Source: Zeugodacus cucurbitae
Lineage: Eukaryota; Arthropoda; Insecta; Diptera; Tephritidae
Length of the DNA stretch: 64,000 nt
Direction: 5' to 3'
Assembly: GCF_028554725.1 (NCBI RefSeq)
Contig: NC_071669.1
Span: forward strand, 1,503,501 to 1,567,500
The translations under genes were made by a program, and so were the position numbers. The notes below the pieces were generated by a model. It was not told the DNA's origin. It ran no database searches and saw only the letters and a program-made list of their open reading frames with translations. Below are positions 1 to 12,670 of this stretch, one piece after another. Each line of letters begins with the position of its first letter. The stretch's first letter is position 1.

Positions 1-1570
1 GACGTGTTCACTAAAATTTTATGCAACTCCTAAATCCGCTTAGCATATTGCCAAATCTCCTATTCTTCTGCATATTCGAATGTATGATTGTTTGTATAAT
101 CTTTTGACTTTGTGCTGATCCATACAGATTAGTGTCAACAGAGAATGCAAATGAACAATAAAACAATTAAAAGCAATTAATCAACATTTTTCGCATGAAC
201 TCACACGTAAAATAGCAACATACAACAACAACACACATGCATACCATTCAAAGTACTAAAAACTAACTAATCCAAATTAAACCCAAAAGAGGCACAACAG
301 AGCAAGACAACCAGCTGAGCTGGACAATAAACGCACAAAGCACACAGCAGACAAACACACACATACATACATATATACATACACAGAAGAATCTGAACAG
401 CAGAATAGAATAAATCCTCAAATCGGAACTGCATTTTGCGGCAGTTAATTGGAATTCGCACACACAACACACGCGCTCAGGTAAGCTGGCGGGCAGAAGA
501 TGAGCTGAGTTTAGGCAAAAATTGCTGTTGTGTTGTTGTATGGCTACTCGCAAGCGACTTTCTGACTTTTCACAATCCTCATTGATGGCTTCAATGTGTC
601 ATTGTGCGCTGCAAATCTCTCGGGAGGCACGCACGAACGCTTGCGATGAGACGCACAGAGAGAATTCGCACCTTTGCGGTGAGTGGCGAACGAGTGACGC
701 AGCTGGCCAAAGTGAGTATTGGCAATTTTCCAACGGATTTACACGCGGCTGTGAATTGCATTTGTTTGAGCTGTCCGTCCGTCTGTCTGTCCGTCTGCGT
801 GTAGCTCATTTGTTCGGCGCATTTCTCCAGTTCATTACACGCTCGCAGCGACAACGTGTTTGTGCTGCTATTTGGCGTCCTGCTGCGTCGAATGTGTCCA
901 GGAAGAAGGAAGCACAGGAAATGCCTAATAGTAGAACCATTTCACAAACACTCTATTTAACTAGCACCTATGAGCTCTAATGCCTGTTCGGTGTTGGTTG
1001 GAAATTTGTGCAAAATCATTGGAACATCACGTCGCAGCAGTTAAAATGCGCCTAGTGAAAAGAGATTACATATTCTTAGAGCATTATAAGCGATTTGTTA
1101 TGGTTTTCTGGGTAGAATCTTTTCTTGCTTAGGCGCAACGTGCTCTACAATTTGAAGAATTGGATTAATTGCTTTTCAAATGACTTTCAAATACGAATTG
1201 AATGACGATTCTCGATTGAATGACGTGATCGATTTTTGAAACCCAATTATGGACAGACATACATACTTACATATGTATATATATTTATACATGAGAGAGA
1301 ATGTGTGTTTAACATTGATTTGTAATTTGGTTCCGAAATAGTTGTCATATATATACGAAACTGCATCTGTCGACAATTTGTCATCCGAATGGCTTCTGAA
1401 CTTCATAGATTCTACATACTCATCTACCCCAAGAACTAACTTTATACCGAAAGTTATATTTTAACTAAGTCTCCTCACTTACTATCGAGACCAAATTCAA
1501 TTTCGTAAAGTTTAAACGAGGAGAAGACCAAAAGTTCCACAAAAGAAAGAACGGAATTTCGAACTACTGA
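1..1570. other. Gene-free flank
   Basis: AT-rich sequence with CA/TA-type low-complexity runs (for example about 355-385 and 1255-1290). Short open frames on both strands look random. I see no recognisable gene or element. Confidence 0.6.
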
Positions 1571-1577
1571 AATCCGT

Positions 1578-2578
1578 ACTCTTTGCTGGGATTGTGAGGT
1601 AGAACCCTAGAGATCCATTGAGCTTCTAGTTCTAAGCAAGGTTAGCCGACTCAACAGATTTGTGTTAATCCAAACCGCTTGGTCGGTGGACTTCTGATTC
1701 AAAGGAAAGACCGTTGTTTCCACGGTCCATGTGAGATTCCGTTCGTATCGAAAAATACTCTTTGCTGGGATTGTTAGGTAGAACCCTAGAGATCCATTGA
1801 GCTTCTAGTTCTAAGCAAGGTTAGCCGACTCAACAGATTTGTGTTAATCCAAACCGCTTGGTCGAATAACAGTGGACTTCTGATTCAAAGGAAAGACCGT
1901 TGTTTCAGCGGTCCATGCGTGATTCCGTTGCGAAATCCAGCGTCAGAACCCATTCAAACCTCTAATCAAACAGATGTACATTGAAAGTCCATATCATTTG
2001 ATAGCGACTTCGAATGTTGCTCTCTTCAGTCACAGAGAAGCGGTTTCTTCACATTTCTCTAAAGTGGTGACAAATCTATCACGATCGAACAAACCGCTTG
2101 GTCAAATAACATTAGACTTCTGATTCGAAGGAAAGGCCGTTGTTTCAGCGGTCCATGCGTGATTCCGTTGCGAAATCCAGCGTCAGAACCCATTCAAACC
2201 TCTAATCAAACAGATGTACATTGAAAGTCCATATCATTTGATAGCGACTTCGAATGTTGCTCTCTTCAGTCACAGAGAAGCGGTTTCTTCACATTTCTCT
2301 AAAGTGGTGACAAATCTATCACGATCGAACAAACCGCTTGGTGAAATAACATTAGACTTCTGATTCGAAGGAAAGGCCGTTGTTTCAGCGGTCCATGCGT
2401 GATTCCGTTGCGAAATCCAGCGTCAGAACCCATTCAAACCTCTAATCAAATAGATGTACATTGATGGTTCCATAGTGTGATATCATTTGAAAGCGACTTC
2501 GAATGTTGCTCTCTTCAGTCACAGAGAAGCGGTTTCTTCACATTTCTCTAAAGTGGTGACAAATCTATCACGATCGTA
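1578..2578. repeat. Composite tandem array (179-bp and 240-bp periods)
   Basis: Two copies of a unit starting ACTCTTTGCTGGG lie 179 bp apart (1578 and 1757). They are followed by units that end AAACCGCTTG at 1860, 2100 and 2340, exactly 240 bp apart, and a last unit running to about 2578. Both unit types share a module of roughly 65 bp (GACTTCTGATTC ... CGGTCCATG ... GATTCCGTT). The blocks 1981-2040 and 2221-2280 are identical, so the last amplification was recent. The last unit has a small internal change near 2464. No open frame spans it. Confidence 0.9.
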
Positions 2579-2590
2579 GTTTGCGTAAAG

Positions 2591-3612
2591 TGCAGAGTTC
2601 CATCATCTTTGTCTAACATATTTCAAATAAATTAAATTTTGCAAATTTCAAATTCTAAATCTCTGCCTATTATATAGTGAATCCCAAAAGAAATCTTTTA
2701 ATTAAAAGATTTGTGTATAACCTATATATGAATGAAAGGTTGCATAATTCCTTGGACGCATATCACTTACAGGTCCTCGAAATACCTGTTCCAACAATTA
2801 AGTACCGGAAATCTGCTTTGGTAAAGTCAAAAGGATTAAGACAAAAGTAAAGAGAAAACTCCACACAAAAGGCAGCCAAAGGCGAGTTAATCCTTAGACG
2901 ACAACAAATACAAAAGCAAAAAGAAATGCAACAGTGAAATCTATGTGGTGTAAGGGATTTCCCAACAAATAGTTGAATGAGCAGCGAGTGCGTAAGTCTC
3001 GCACACCGGCCGAAGATTGATTGAATGTCAATCAAGTGAGGCAATGAAAGAACGAACGAGCGAAGGCGAGTCAATGCGCAATGAATGAATGAATGGCTTT
3101 CGAGCGAGCAATGAATATGCCGAGAAGAATGGATCAAATGAATTGTAATGAATGAATGTACATTTGAACATACAAGTACGAGCATATAAGCATGGATTTA
3201 GAAATCTATGAATGAGTTTACAATGCGTCAATATGTTTGTATATATGTATGTGTCTGGTGTCAGACGTTCATCAATAACTTTGGTGAACATTCTTTATAG
3301 AAATAATTACTTATATAGGTGTGTGGGTATCGCCCGCTGCAGACACTTTGGAATCACCTTAAGTAGCAACAGCAGCATTGCGTATATCTGCGCAATAATA
3401 ACTGAAATAACAACAAGTATAATAATCAAATAATAATAACAACAAACATAATCATCAAACTGTTAATGCGCATGACGCACGGGGGTTACGCCTGTCAAAC
3501 AGCAGCTATGTCAAAGTCGTCGAGTGAAAAGGTCTGAAAGTCGCCTATTATTGTGCCACCAAAGTTGTTGGAAAGCGTTTTTTTTTTTTTGGTTTAGAAG
3601 AAATAGTTGAAA
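2591..3612. other. Gene-free interval
   Basis: AT-rich sequence containing short degenerate GAATGAATG-type runs (about 3060-3160) and AAC/AAT runs (about 3360-3450). No gene or known element is recognised. Confidence 0.5.
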
Positions 3613-4361
3613 CAAGAAAAAACGTTAACTTCGGCTGTGCCGAAGCTAATATACCCTTCACAGGTGCATTTCTTTTAGTAACTATGTGTTTAAGCAAATC
3701 TAAAGACGTAAGAAAAAGTAAGTAAAAAAAAGAAAACATTTTACTAATTCTTTTTAGCCGGGTTGTTTGCTAGAAACATTAAGGTTATATAGTTAAACGA
3801 TCAAAACAATTTCTTCGGAGATTATATTATTAGCTTAAGCAGTAATCCATGTCAAATTACTTGAAGATACCACGTCAAATGCGGAAGTTTTACATACAAG
3901 CCCTTGATTCGGATCGTTCGGTTTGTATGGCAGCTATATGCTAAGTGAACCGATCTGAACAATTTTTTCGGAGATTAAATTATTTCTATGAAGAAATTTC
4001 GTGAAGATATGTAGTAAAATGGGGAAGTTTTTCATACAAGCCCTTGATTCCGATCGTTCAGTTTATATGGCAGCTATATGATATAGTGGTCCGATATCGG
4101 CAGTTCCGACAAATGAGCGCTTCTTGAAGAGAAAATAACAGCTACAAAATTTCAAAACGATATCTGAAAAACTGAAGGACTAGTTCGTATATATACAGAC
4201 AGACAGGCGGACGGTCGGACAGACAGACAGACGGGCATGGCTAAATCGACTCAGTTCAACATACTGATCATTTATATATATACTTTATAGGGCCTCCGAC
4301 GCTTCTTTCTGGGTGTTATAAACTTCGTGACAAACTTAATATACCCTGTACAGGGTATAAA
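3613..4361 (+). repeat. Dispersed repeat with CTTCGGC hairpin end, copy A
   Basis: One end carries a small hairpin (CTTCGGCTGTGCCGAAG) followed by TAATATACCCTT. The other end carries the near-palindrome ATACCCTGTACAGGGTAT. A second copy lies in opposite orientation at 18121-18720. Inside, a segment with CAAGCCCTTGATTC and TATGGCAGCTATATG occurs twice in this copy (about 3895-3975 and 4035-4085), so A is longer than B. A GACAGACAGAC stretch lies at about 4197-4234. No coding potential is visible. I think similar repeats are widespread in fruit fly genomes, but I cannot assign a class. Confidence 0.85.
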
Positions 4362-4407
4362 AACAACAATAATTACTGAAAATGTTTTAGAAGAAATTAA
4401 AATTTAA

Positions 4408-4735
4408 TTGGCTCCCAAACTCGCATTTCAGAGTTGTACAGATAGGAGAGAAAACTATAGAGAATATCGAATAATAACCACGCCCACGAGGTCTTGGGGA
4501 CTAACGAGGTCAAGCTCACGACATGTGCTTTCAAATTGGGAGTCAAATGAGGACGAACAAGATCAAGCTATGTGTCTCGTAAGATCTAAGGGTCAAGCGT
4601 GGTCAAAACTAAGAGTCCAAGGGGAATTACGCGGTCAAACTCAGCGCCACCGCGTTCAGACTGTGGGTCAAGTGAGGTCAAGCTAAGAATCAAGCGTGTG
4701 CAAAGCTAGGGATCCGACGAGGTTAGGTTTGAGAT
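4408..4735. repeat. Degenerate GGTCAAG-type short repeats
   Basis: The motif (A/G)GGTCAAGC or close variants recurs about every 15-30 bases (for example about 4507, 4591, 4638, 4666, 4674), giving a repetitive but decayed tract. The open frame across it looks like a by-product of repetition rather than a gene. Confidence 0.4.
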
Positions 4736-6003
4736 AAAGGAGAAACCAGTCAAGATCCCAAGCATCAATACAAATAGTGATAGAATATGAAGTTCGACTG
4801 TTACTTGTTGAGTTAAAAAACTTTCGGGATCTCGAAATTATTATGTTTGAATACCAAAATTTCGGGATTAGCTAACTAACCGCATATTCATATTCATATG
4901 CTCACTTTATTTGTCAAACTTAAGTCAGACGCTGTCAGTAAGCAAATACTTGTGCATATGATTAAGTAACTTTGGCAGCTCTTAAGCAGAAAAGAAAGAA
5001 ACTTTTCAAGAATATATAAATTCGTAGTCATTTGCTGGTAGCATAAAGCTATTGGCTAATGGTCTCAGATCTAACAACTGAAAGGGCTAATGCTACCTAC
5101 ATGCATTGTTGTTGCTGCATATACTACCACTGCTGTAGTTGAAGCTGACGAACGAGCGATCGCGCACATTTGATGGACATTAATCATGTCACGATATAGT
5201 GGCACACAATGGCCGAATGGTGGTCGAATGTTAATGGTTGCTGCTGCGCGCAGTTGTTGTTGTTCTTTTTCTGTGTTTTTTTTTTTTGTGAAATATTTGC
5301 CTAATGCCATCAGACAACGAGAAACTGGCAAATATGCAGACAACTCATCAGACCCGGTGTCTTTTCTTTTCTTTTCTTTTCATTCCGTCGTCTAATGTTT
5401 TCATTGCTTCCAACTACTGTTTTCAATGTTCGGCATTCAAATGCGCATGCCATTAGCGTGTTTGTGGTAATTGAGGGCGATCGCCGATGAGCATGTTTCA
5501 CCGAAAAGTGACTAATGCGTAGGCAGTTATGTTGAATATACAAATATGTGTTGAAGTCACAGGTGTGTGTATATATATGTATGTGTGTAAATAGATATGT
5601 GTTCTGAGATATCAGATCAACTTATATTAAAAACGTATTATTAGAAGTTATACATATATACTTGCTTGTATAAATACAGTGCTAGACTACAAATTATTCA
5701 CTGTGCTTCACTTGTTCGATGACTTCACCTGTTAACCCTTACTTTGTTGAGGAAATTTTTTGGTAAATAAGAATATGGGCTTTGCTGGAAACTGCTTTTG
5801 GTGGAAGCAGCTGATACGTTTGAGCTTAAGAAACATGGTTCTATTCTACACAGTTATTTGAAGGTTTTCAATAGAGACTTTTGGATTAATCCGACAAAGA
5901 TCACTATAGATTCGATACAAATACAACAAATATTTACTTTCTATCTGTTTCTGCTCGTCAAGCACTGACTACTTAATGCTGATGCGATGTGTTTATTAAG
6001 TTT
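4736..6003. other. Gene-free interval
   Basis: AT-rich sequence with a TTTTC run near 5358-5380 and a TG/TA run near 5560-5590. No recognisable gene or element. Confidence 0.5.
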
Positions 6004-6452
6004 TACTAAGTCTAAACAACTCATCATTCCGTCCTACTTTATGGACGATGTCAACATCCCTTGAGACGACACTAGGAGTTTTCGAGAGAAAGGTTTTGCG
6101 CAAGATTTATGGTTCTCAGAACATTGGCATTGGCGAATTCCGCAGACGATGGAACAAAGAGCTGTACGAGTTATACGACGACATTGATATAGTACCGCGA
6201 ATAAAAAAACAGCGGCTATATCAATGGCTAGGTCATGTTGTCCGAATGGACGAAAACACTCCAGCTCTGAAAGTGTTCGATGCAATACCCGCTGGTGGAA
6301 GCCAAGGAAGAGGGAGACCTCCACTCCGATGGGAGGACCAGGTGGAGAAGGACCTGTCTTCCCTTGGTATTACCAGTTGGCGCCAAACTGCCAAAAGGAG
6401 AGAGAGCCGCGTAAGCTGTGTCTACGCCAGTCAAGAAGAAGAAGAAGTCCAA
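6004..6452 (+). mobile_element. Non-LTR retrotransposon 3' end, decayed copy (family 1)
   Basis: A plus-strand frame encodes the C-terminal end of a reverse-transcriptase polyprotein: FERKVLRKIYG, then WLGHVVRMDE and GRGRPPLRWEDQVEKDL. WLGHVxRM is typical of the 3' end of many non-LTR ORF2 proteins. The same family lies at 54718-55273 on the minus strand. Compared with that copy, this one lacks about 14 bases after CTACTTTATGG (near 6045) and about 30 bases before the end. It ends in a GAAGAAGAAGAA tail. It is 5' truncated and non-functional. Its start is approximate and I could not find a target duplication. Confidence 0.75.
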
Positions 6453-6520
6453 ATATCTATCAATGCTCTATGGATGTGATGGAACAAAGAGATCTAAAAG
6501 ATGAAGTAGGAAACTGAGAT

Positions 6521-7888
6521 CTTCTTGGGAAAGTTCAAATACCTATTCGACTAACTCATATCTCAGATGTCGATATAGAAAGATTCTTACTTGTCACGAT
6601 CTCACGACATTATTCGGCTTAGAAATTAAAGTAAGTACTTGTCAGTCTGTAGAGATGCAACCCTAATTAGGGGTATGATGAGCTCGTGTTCAATTGCACG
6701 ATGAATTTCTGCAAGTATTATGATAATTGGATCTAGATGTATGATGTAAAATCTGTTGACTGTATCGATAACTCGTCTAAATCGGCTGTTCGTTGATGTC
6801 TCCGTAACATTTCAAGTTATTACTTTAAGTCGAGTTTATGCAAAAAATTAATACATTTTTTTTATATTTTTATATTCGTATTTTATTGATTTATTTAATT
6901 ATATTTATTTACGTGTATTCGCATTAAATACATAATTTTCAGTTTTTGTATATCGATTAAATTTTAATTACTTTAAGTAGTTACACATACGCATAAATTT
7001 AATTAAGTTGTATATTACATAAAAGTCAAGTAAAGTTCCTTAGCATAGCTATTCAAATATGAAATAAAGAAATATATAATACAGGATTAGAACAAAATAT
7101 ATATATATATATATATAACATATTAATCGAAATATATATATAACAAAGGGCGGATGAGGGCTTAAACTTAGCCACAACAACTTTACAAGGCTAAGGCTAA
7201 GTTCATCAGGAAGAAAATGAGACTCCTCTTTGCTTAGCTCATCGCTTCACTATTCACATTGCCTTAACCTTAATTGAACCGATAAATTATAAAATTTAAT
7301 GTAGAAAATCATTGAAATTTATACAAAATGGCGTTGCACACACTGCCGTAATTCGTTGGAAGTAATTTTCTTTCAAAAAAACTGTTATTTATCGCTATGA
7401 TTTGCCTTAACTTAGTTACTAACTACGAAGCCGCATTGCTGCTATTTATTTAAATTCATTAATTTTTTCATTTTTAAGTCAATAAAGTGTTAATTTCTAA
7501 AATCTTTATGCATAATTAGCTATACAAATACACAATTTACATGATTAAAAAGTAGTTTAAAAGTACGCACACATATATTTACAATTCCAAAAAAAAAAAA
7601 GAAAAATGCTTAAAAACTGCTAATTTACACTTAATTTAGTAATTAAAAATATAAAATTGAAGATTTGCATTGTTGTTGTAAATTATATTATATTAAGTGA
7701 GACTAACTTAGGTAGGCCTTCAGAAGACTGCTTTAAAACTCAGAGATTTGCTGCTATCACCATTTGGCGTCGTTAAGTAAATACATACATATATGCCGTT
7801 AGGAAAATAATTAAACCGTTTTAGTTCATTAACTATTAAATTTATATATTTCTTGTATTTATAAATTTATATGCGCGACTTTCGGCAT
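6521..7888 (-). other. HGTX 3' UTR and downstream flank (extent unknown)
   Basis: AT-rich sequence directly downstream of the HGTX stop on the minus strand. It should contain the 3' UTR. Several AATAAA matches occur (TTTATT on the plus strand), for example at 7445-7450 and 6882-6887, but the base composition makes such matches common and I cannot choose a cleavage site. An AT dinucleotide run lies at about 7097-7117. No coding signal is seen. Confidence 0.4.
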
Positions 7889-8098
7889 TTAACGGTAATT
7901 ATCACCCATGCGACAGCGTTTACTCTGCGCCGGATTCTCGCCCATGTCCAAGCTCTCGTTGTCACTGTCCATCGTCTCACTGCAGTCGCCATCGGGTTCA
8001 CCGCCACCGCCACCCATAATATCCTGTTTCCGCTTGGCGGTGGCCATTTCCGCAGCATGTTTCTTGCGCCATTTGGTGCGTCGATTCTGGAACCAAAC
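7889..8098 (-). CDS. HGTX: HGTX (Nkx6) last exon: recognition helix and acidic C-terminus
   Basis: This exon starts right after an acceptor (TTGCTTGCAG, AG at 8099-8100) and encodes 69 residues, then TAA at 7889-7891. It begins VWFQNRRTKWRKKHAAEMAT, which completes homeodomain helix 3. Gln50 and Asn51 are present, as expected for an Antp/NK-type DNA-binding surface. The NK6 box AAEMATAKRKQD follows, then a Gly run and an acidic stretch DCSETMDSDNESLDMGENP ending CRMGDNYR. Vertebrate NKX6.1 also has an acidic tail after its homeodomain. Phase 0 agrees with the donor at 20676. No frameshift or damaged key residue is seen. Confidence 0.95.
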   Translation of the reverse strand, partial: VWFQNRRTKWRKKHAAEMATAKRKQDIMGGGGGEPDGDCSETMDSDNESLDMGENPAQSKRCRMGDNYR

Positions 8099-9540
8099 CT
8101 GCAAGCAACAGGAAAAGAAGGAAATTAGTAAAAGTTGTATGGAAAGTGGAAAGGTAGATGTGTGGTTCGCATTTAATTTTCACTTAATTACTACATATAT
8201 GTAAGGGATACGGGGGTTGGGGTCAGCTCGAAAAACTCAAAAGTCACAAATTTAAACTTTTCTATGTGTGCAATTAATTAAAAGTGGGCCGGGCGGGCCC
8301 ATAACTGGCATTTATTGCGCGTCTAAGTGACGTCTCAACCTTTACAAGGCGCAGCTCCAACTTTAATGCCACACAAGTGACAAACGCGTTGATGACGCTT
8401 CGTGCTACGCTCGCCCACACGAGCTCACATGTTGACGCCGTCGCTGATGGTAACATGTGTAAAGTCATTAAGTCGCTGTTGGCATTAAGGCGCTCACACA
8501 CACAGAAACAACGGTATATGCCCAAATAATACCCTGAAATTCAAAACACAGCAGCCGTGGCACGCATGCAGCGCTGTGGCAAGTGGCACAGTTGGCCGTG
8601 CGGCAGGCACAGACACAGTCACCACCCCATAAGCAGCATCATCAACGCCGGTTAACCCTCAATTAAGAGAAAATAAAGCACCAAACGAACCGGCATGCGG
8701 TGCGACAAAAGGAGGCAGCAGCACGTGGAATGGAATGTGGCAAAGTGGGTGGGTGGGAGGCCTGAGCGCAAAACCATGACTAACGAATTTGGTTGCGCTT
8801 TGGCGACGTGCGGAGTGTAGCTTCATTTTGCAAGCGCAAAAATCACTGAGGATCTTAATAGTGTGGCATGCAACATATGCTGCCACCCAAAACATACATA
8901 CATGCATACTTGTGTGTGTGTGTGAAGAGGAGAAAAACCTGTAGCAGCCAAAAATCGAGCTTGCCTTCGAAAGGCATGTCTCATTGCCTCAGGCGTTGTT
9001 TTTGTGTGGCAGCCACAATGAGCTCGCAAAACAGTAACTCAAGCAGCAGCGTGTGCACAGCACATTTTCGAGCTCATTGAGCGCGCTTCGAATGACAGCG
9101 TTGACGACATAATTTGCTTAGTAAAGGACGAGCCAGTGGACCTAACCAAAATTTTTTTTTTTTGCTTCGTATGCTCCATGTGGACGATACATTCATGCCG
9201 TCTGTATTGTGTTGTGGAGAGTCGCTTTGCTGCTGGCTACTGCTTTTGGCGGTCATTAACACACTTTTGCGCCAGACAATTCACTGCCCTTGCGTCATTA
9301 GCCACACAGCCGCTCCAGTTGCTGTGCCGCTGGCTCATGCCACTTAAATCTCGAGATTCGACGGTTCTTTGGCTGCCCCTTTGCTGCTTACTTACGAGTT
9401 TATGGCCGACAGCTGTTGCCGGTTGTGATGTGGTTACAATGCAACGGTTAATTACTTTTCAAGTTCTTTTTTTTTTAATTCTGTGGCAAGCTCTTGGCTT
9501 GGTGCTTTAGGTTTCTTTGGGTTGTGCAAGTGAAATGGTT

Positions 9541-10026
9541 GTTGTTGTTGTAGCGGTTATCTATCCCTGCCTGAAAAGAAAATAATAGATCTAGTTGTCG
9601 TCGAAATCATCTATCGGGAGGCCCAGGAAACGTTTCGACAGGGTTAGATGAGTAGGGTTCGTTGGGCACGCAAAGAGGTGGTTAGTATCATGCGGGGACT
9701 CATTGCATGCAGGACATGTATTTTGTATGTCAGGGTTCAGTCTGGATAAGTAGGAGTTTAACCTGCTACAATATCCAGATCAAAGTTGCGCAAGGCTCAC
9801 TCTGGTTTCACGTGGCAACTCGAGCTCTTCGTCTGCTATAGGTGGTGGTTTGGTTCCAAGTACCGGAAGGGAGTCAATGAAGGTGTTAATAGCTGTGAAT
9901 GGCGTTTAGAGCGTACCTAAAACTGCCTGCGTCCGCAGTCTTGTCGGTATATGAATTCAGTTCGTCGACGTGTTGTAGGAATAATCTCTTTATACACCTA
10001 GGGGGCGGTTCTGCTTCCAGCAAGTT
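9541..10026 (-). mobile_element. 5'-truncated non-LTR retrotransposon with exact target duplication (family 2)
   Basis: The 14-bp sequence CAAGTGAAATGGTT flanks the insert at 9527-9540 and 10027-10040, a clear target-site duplication. On the minus strand the insert is the 3' end of an ORF2-like sequence. Pieces reading CPACN/SPHDTNHLFACP and a closing LGLPIDD-like segment (about 9600-9730) match the usual C-terminus of jockey-like elements. It ends in a (CAA)n tail next to the low-coordinate duplication. Stops and frameshifts show it is dead. A related copy is at about 62169-62640. It lies in HGTX intron 3 in the same orientation as the gene. Confidence 0.85.
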
Positions 10027-12670
10027 CAAGTGAAATGGTTTCAAGGAGTGGTTCCTCGGAATTTTTACAACATTTTGTGACCTCTTCACATGACTTTTCA
10101 AGCGAAGAAAGCATGTTTAGATCTTTACTATTTTATGGACTTCTAATGGGCTCAGACCAGTCTTTAGTAATCTTCATTCTAGTTCTTCTGTTACTCAATA
10201 TCTGCAATACTGACTGAACTGAAAGAAAGAGTAATCTTTATTTCTATTAGACGCAATGTATGGCTAACACAGGCGTAAGAAAATAACAAGAAATCATACA
10301 GACAGCATCTAGAGTCGTGTCCAAAACAATGGAAGTGTATTTGGACACATTTCCAAGGCAGAAATCACACATAGCTTAATGTCAGAGAGAAAATGTCGAG
10401 AGATAAACTACGGTGTCTGAAAATGGGAGCGCATAAAGTTGAAAAAAACAACAACAATCAGTCACCAGTAGTAGTAGTCACGTTTGATATGAGAGCTAAG
10501 CTTTGAAGAACAGGCTTCTTCGTCAATATATATCTATACGACAACACCAATATTTACTTATGTAACAACAAATCATTTCAACGAAAATAGTGAAAAAATC
10601 AGTTCTTTAACACCACTGTGGTCTATCTGTATAATAACATAGCTTTTTTTCTGCCAACTCAGGGATCTTTTGACCACAGCTGTTGCTACAAAATAATGAC
10701 CATGAAAAGCAGCCTTAATGATGCCATCTAATGGTGTGTTGTCTGCGAGCAGTGTTGTTGCTGCCAATGCCGTTGCTATACTCCACTAAAGCTTACAGCT
10801 GCTGCATCAGAATTCTGGTGGGTGGGTGTTGTGACGGTCTGCTTGAGCTTTGCTTATGAAATATTTTCACTCAGCGTAAAATCTTTGCAATATACAATAG
10901 ATGTATATATGTATGTGTGAGTACGATATGCCGAAGAAGCAATACTTTGTGGCTGCTTCACACTCTTTTTCGCATCTTTTGTGGCACATATGTCTGTATG
11001 AGTTTATGATTTCTAGTTAATCCCAAATTGCAATATGCCTTTCTCACTTCATTTTGTTGTTGTCATAAAGATAAAATAATTACATTTTTATTTGCACATA
11101 ATGCCGCCTATAATAATTACCCGAATGTGCAAATGAAGTTGTAAATTATGCAATGAATGTGCTGTGCAATGGCTAATTACACGCAGGTTGCAAGGATTTT
11201 ATATGCAGTTCGAGGATTTTTGTATTATTGGGGATAATGTATGCGTTAGTCTATACGAAATTGCTTTGGATGAAGTCTCATAATCAACTAAGTCTGAAGA
11301 TCTCTTGCTTTAGATACAAAATTGTAACTTTTTCTTCTGGAAGAACGCTATTGGAAACAGTTTGAAATGCTACTCAGCCAATGAATTTGATGAATGGAGC
11401 TTCAAATTCGAACCATAAGCTAACTCAGATCCGCTGACAAAGGGAAAAAAGTTTGAAAACAAATCAAAATCGAACCTTTTTGTTCAAAAATATTGTGAGT
11501 ATTGGTAACCTGTTTATAGGAAAAAATAGAATATTTAATTCGACGAACAAAAATAGTAAGATATGGCCGAATACAATATAATAAGATTCAAATATATCAT
11601 AGGGGTATTATATACTCAATACCTCCCGTGTATTATCTGTCACTATTTATGTACCGAATTGCAGAATCGACGCACCGTTTCCAAAAGTCCAAAAAGGTCA
11701 ATTTTATGACAGCAACATGTCAAAGTCAATCAAACATTGTCGCCGGCTGCAATCAATTCGCTGCGCTGCCATTTGAGCCGCATCAAACGAACGAATTTCG
11801 ATAGATTTATGACCATGGCATACGAAAAACCGAAAACGAACAAAGCGGCGCAGGACCACATGTCTAGCTGGCAGTTAATAGTGAATGTATGGACCGGTGG
11901 ATATACCTGGAATAACCGACGAAATGGCCAACAATAGCAGAGCAGAGCCAGAGCAAAAGGCAGAAAAGGGTGCAATAAAACCAAAAAGTCAAGTATTCAA
12001 ATTTTTATGGCTTTTCGGTGGTGTTGACGAGTTGTTGTGGTTGGCGTGGTGTTAGTGGTGGTGGCAATGGACGCCATGTTATGTCAAAAAGGCGTAAGAA
12101 ATAGAGTCAAAATATTGTTGGCTTTCCTGTGTAGCGCGCATGCGTCGCAAAACAGCAGGCGCACAAAGCCAAAGCTGAGAAATCCGTCAACACAAACGTA
12201 ATGGCTGCTGACGGAATGTCGCCAGGTGGTACGAGTATCGGGTAGTGTGGCCAATAAAATGTTTTTGTACTTTTTTTCTTGTTATCTTTTATTTTGTTGG
12301 TGGTGGTGTTACGTTTGTTATATGTTTGTTGTGTGCAGTTAAAAGGATATCGCTCTCACGCCCACACAAAGGAACATACTGATATGTAAATTCGCTTGAA
12401 AGCGACATGCCAACGTGTATACGAGTGTGTGAATATGTCGCTGGAGCACCAAATAAAATTTTAAATTTATATCCTTATCCTTACCCCCCTGTGTGGTGCG
12501 AATATAAACAGATATATCGGGATATGATAAAAACATTCGCACGAATTATGTAATGTGGATGCTAAAGGTAGAGTGAGGATTAGTTAAGAGTTTAGAGCAG
12601 AGAAGAGCATTTCAAAATGTTGGACATTACAACAAAAACAAAAATTCACCATATTAAAAATATATATAAT

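Noticed and set aside
7867..8204. Open frames overlapping the last HGTX exon on both strands
   Set aside because: Shadows of the homeodomain exon. Only the frame with WFQNRRTKWRKK and correct splice phase is real.
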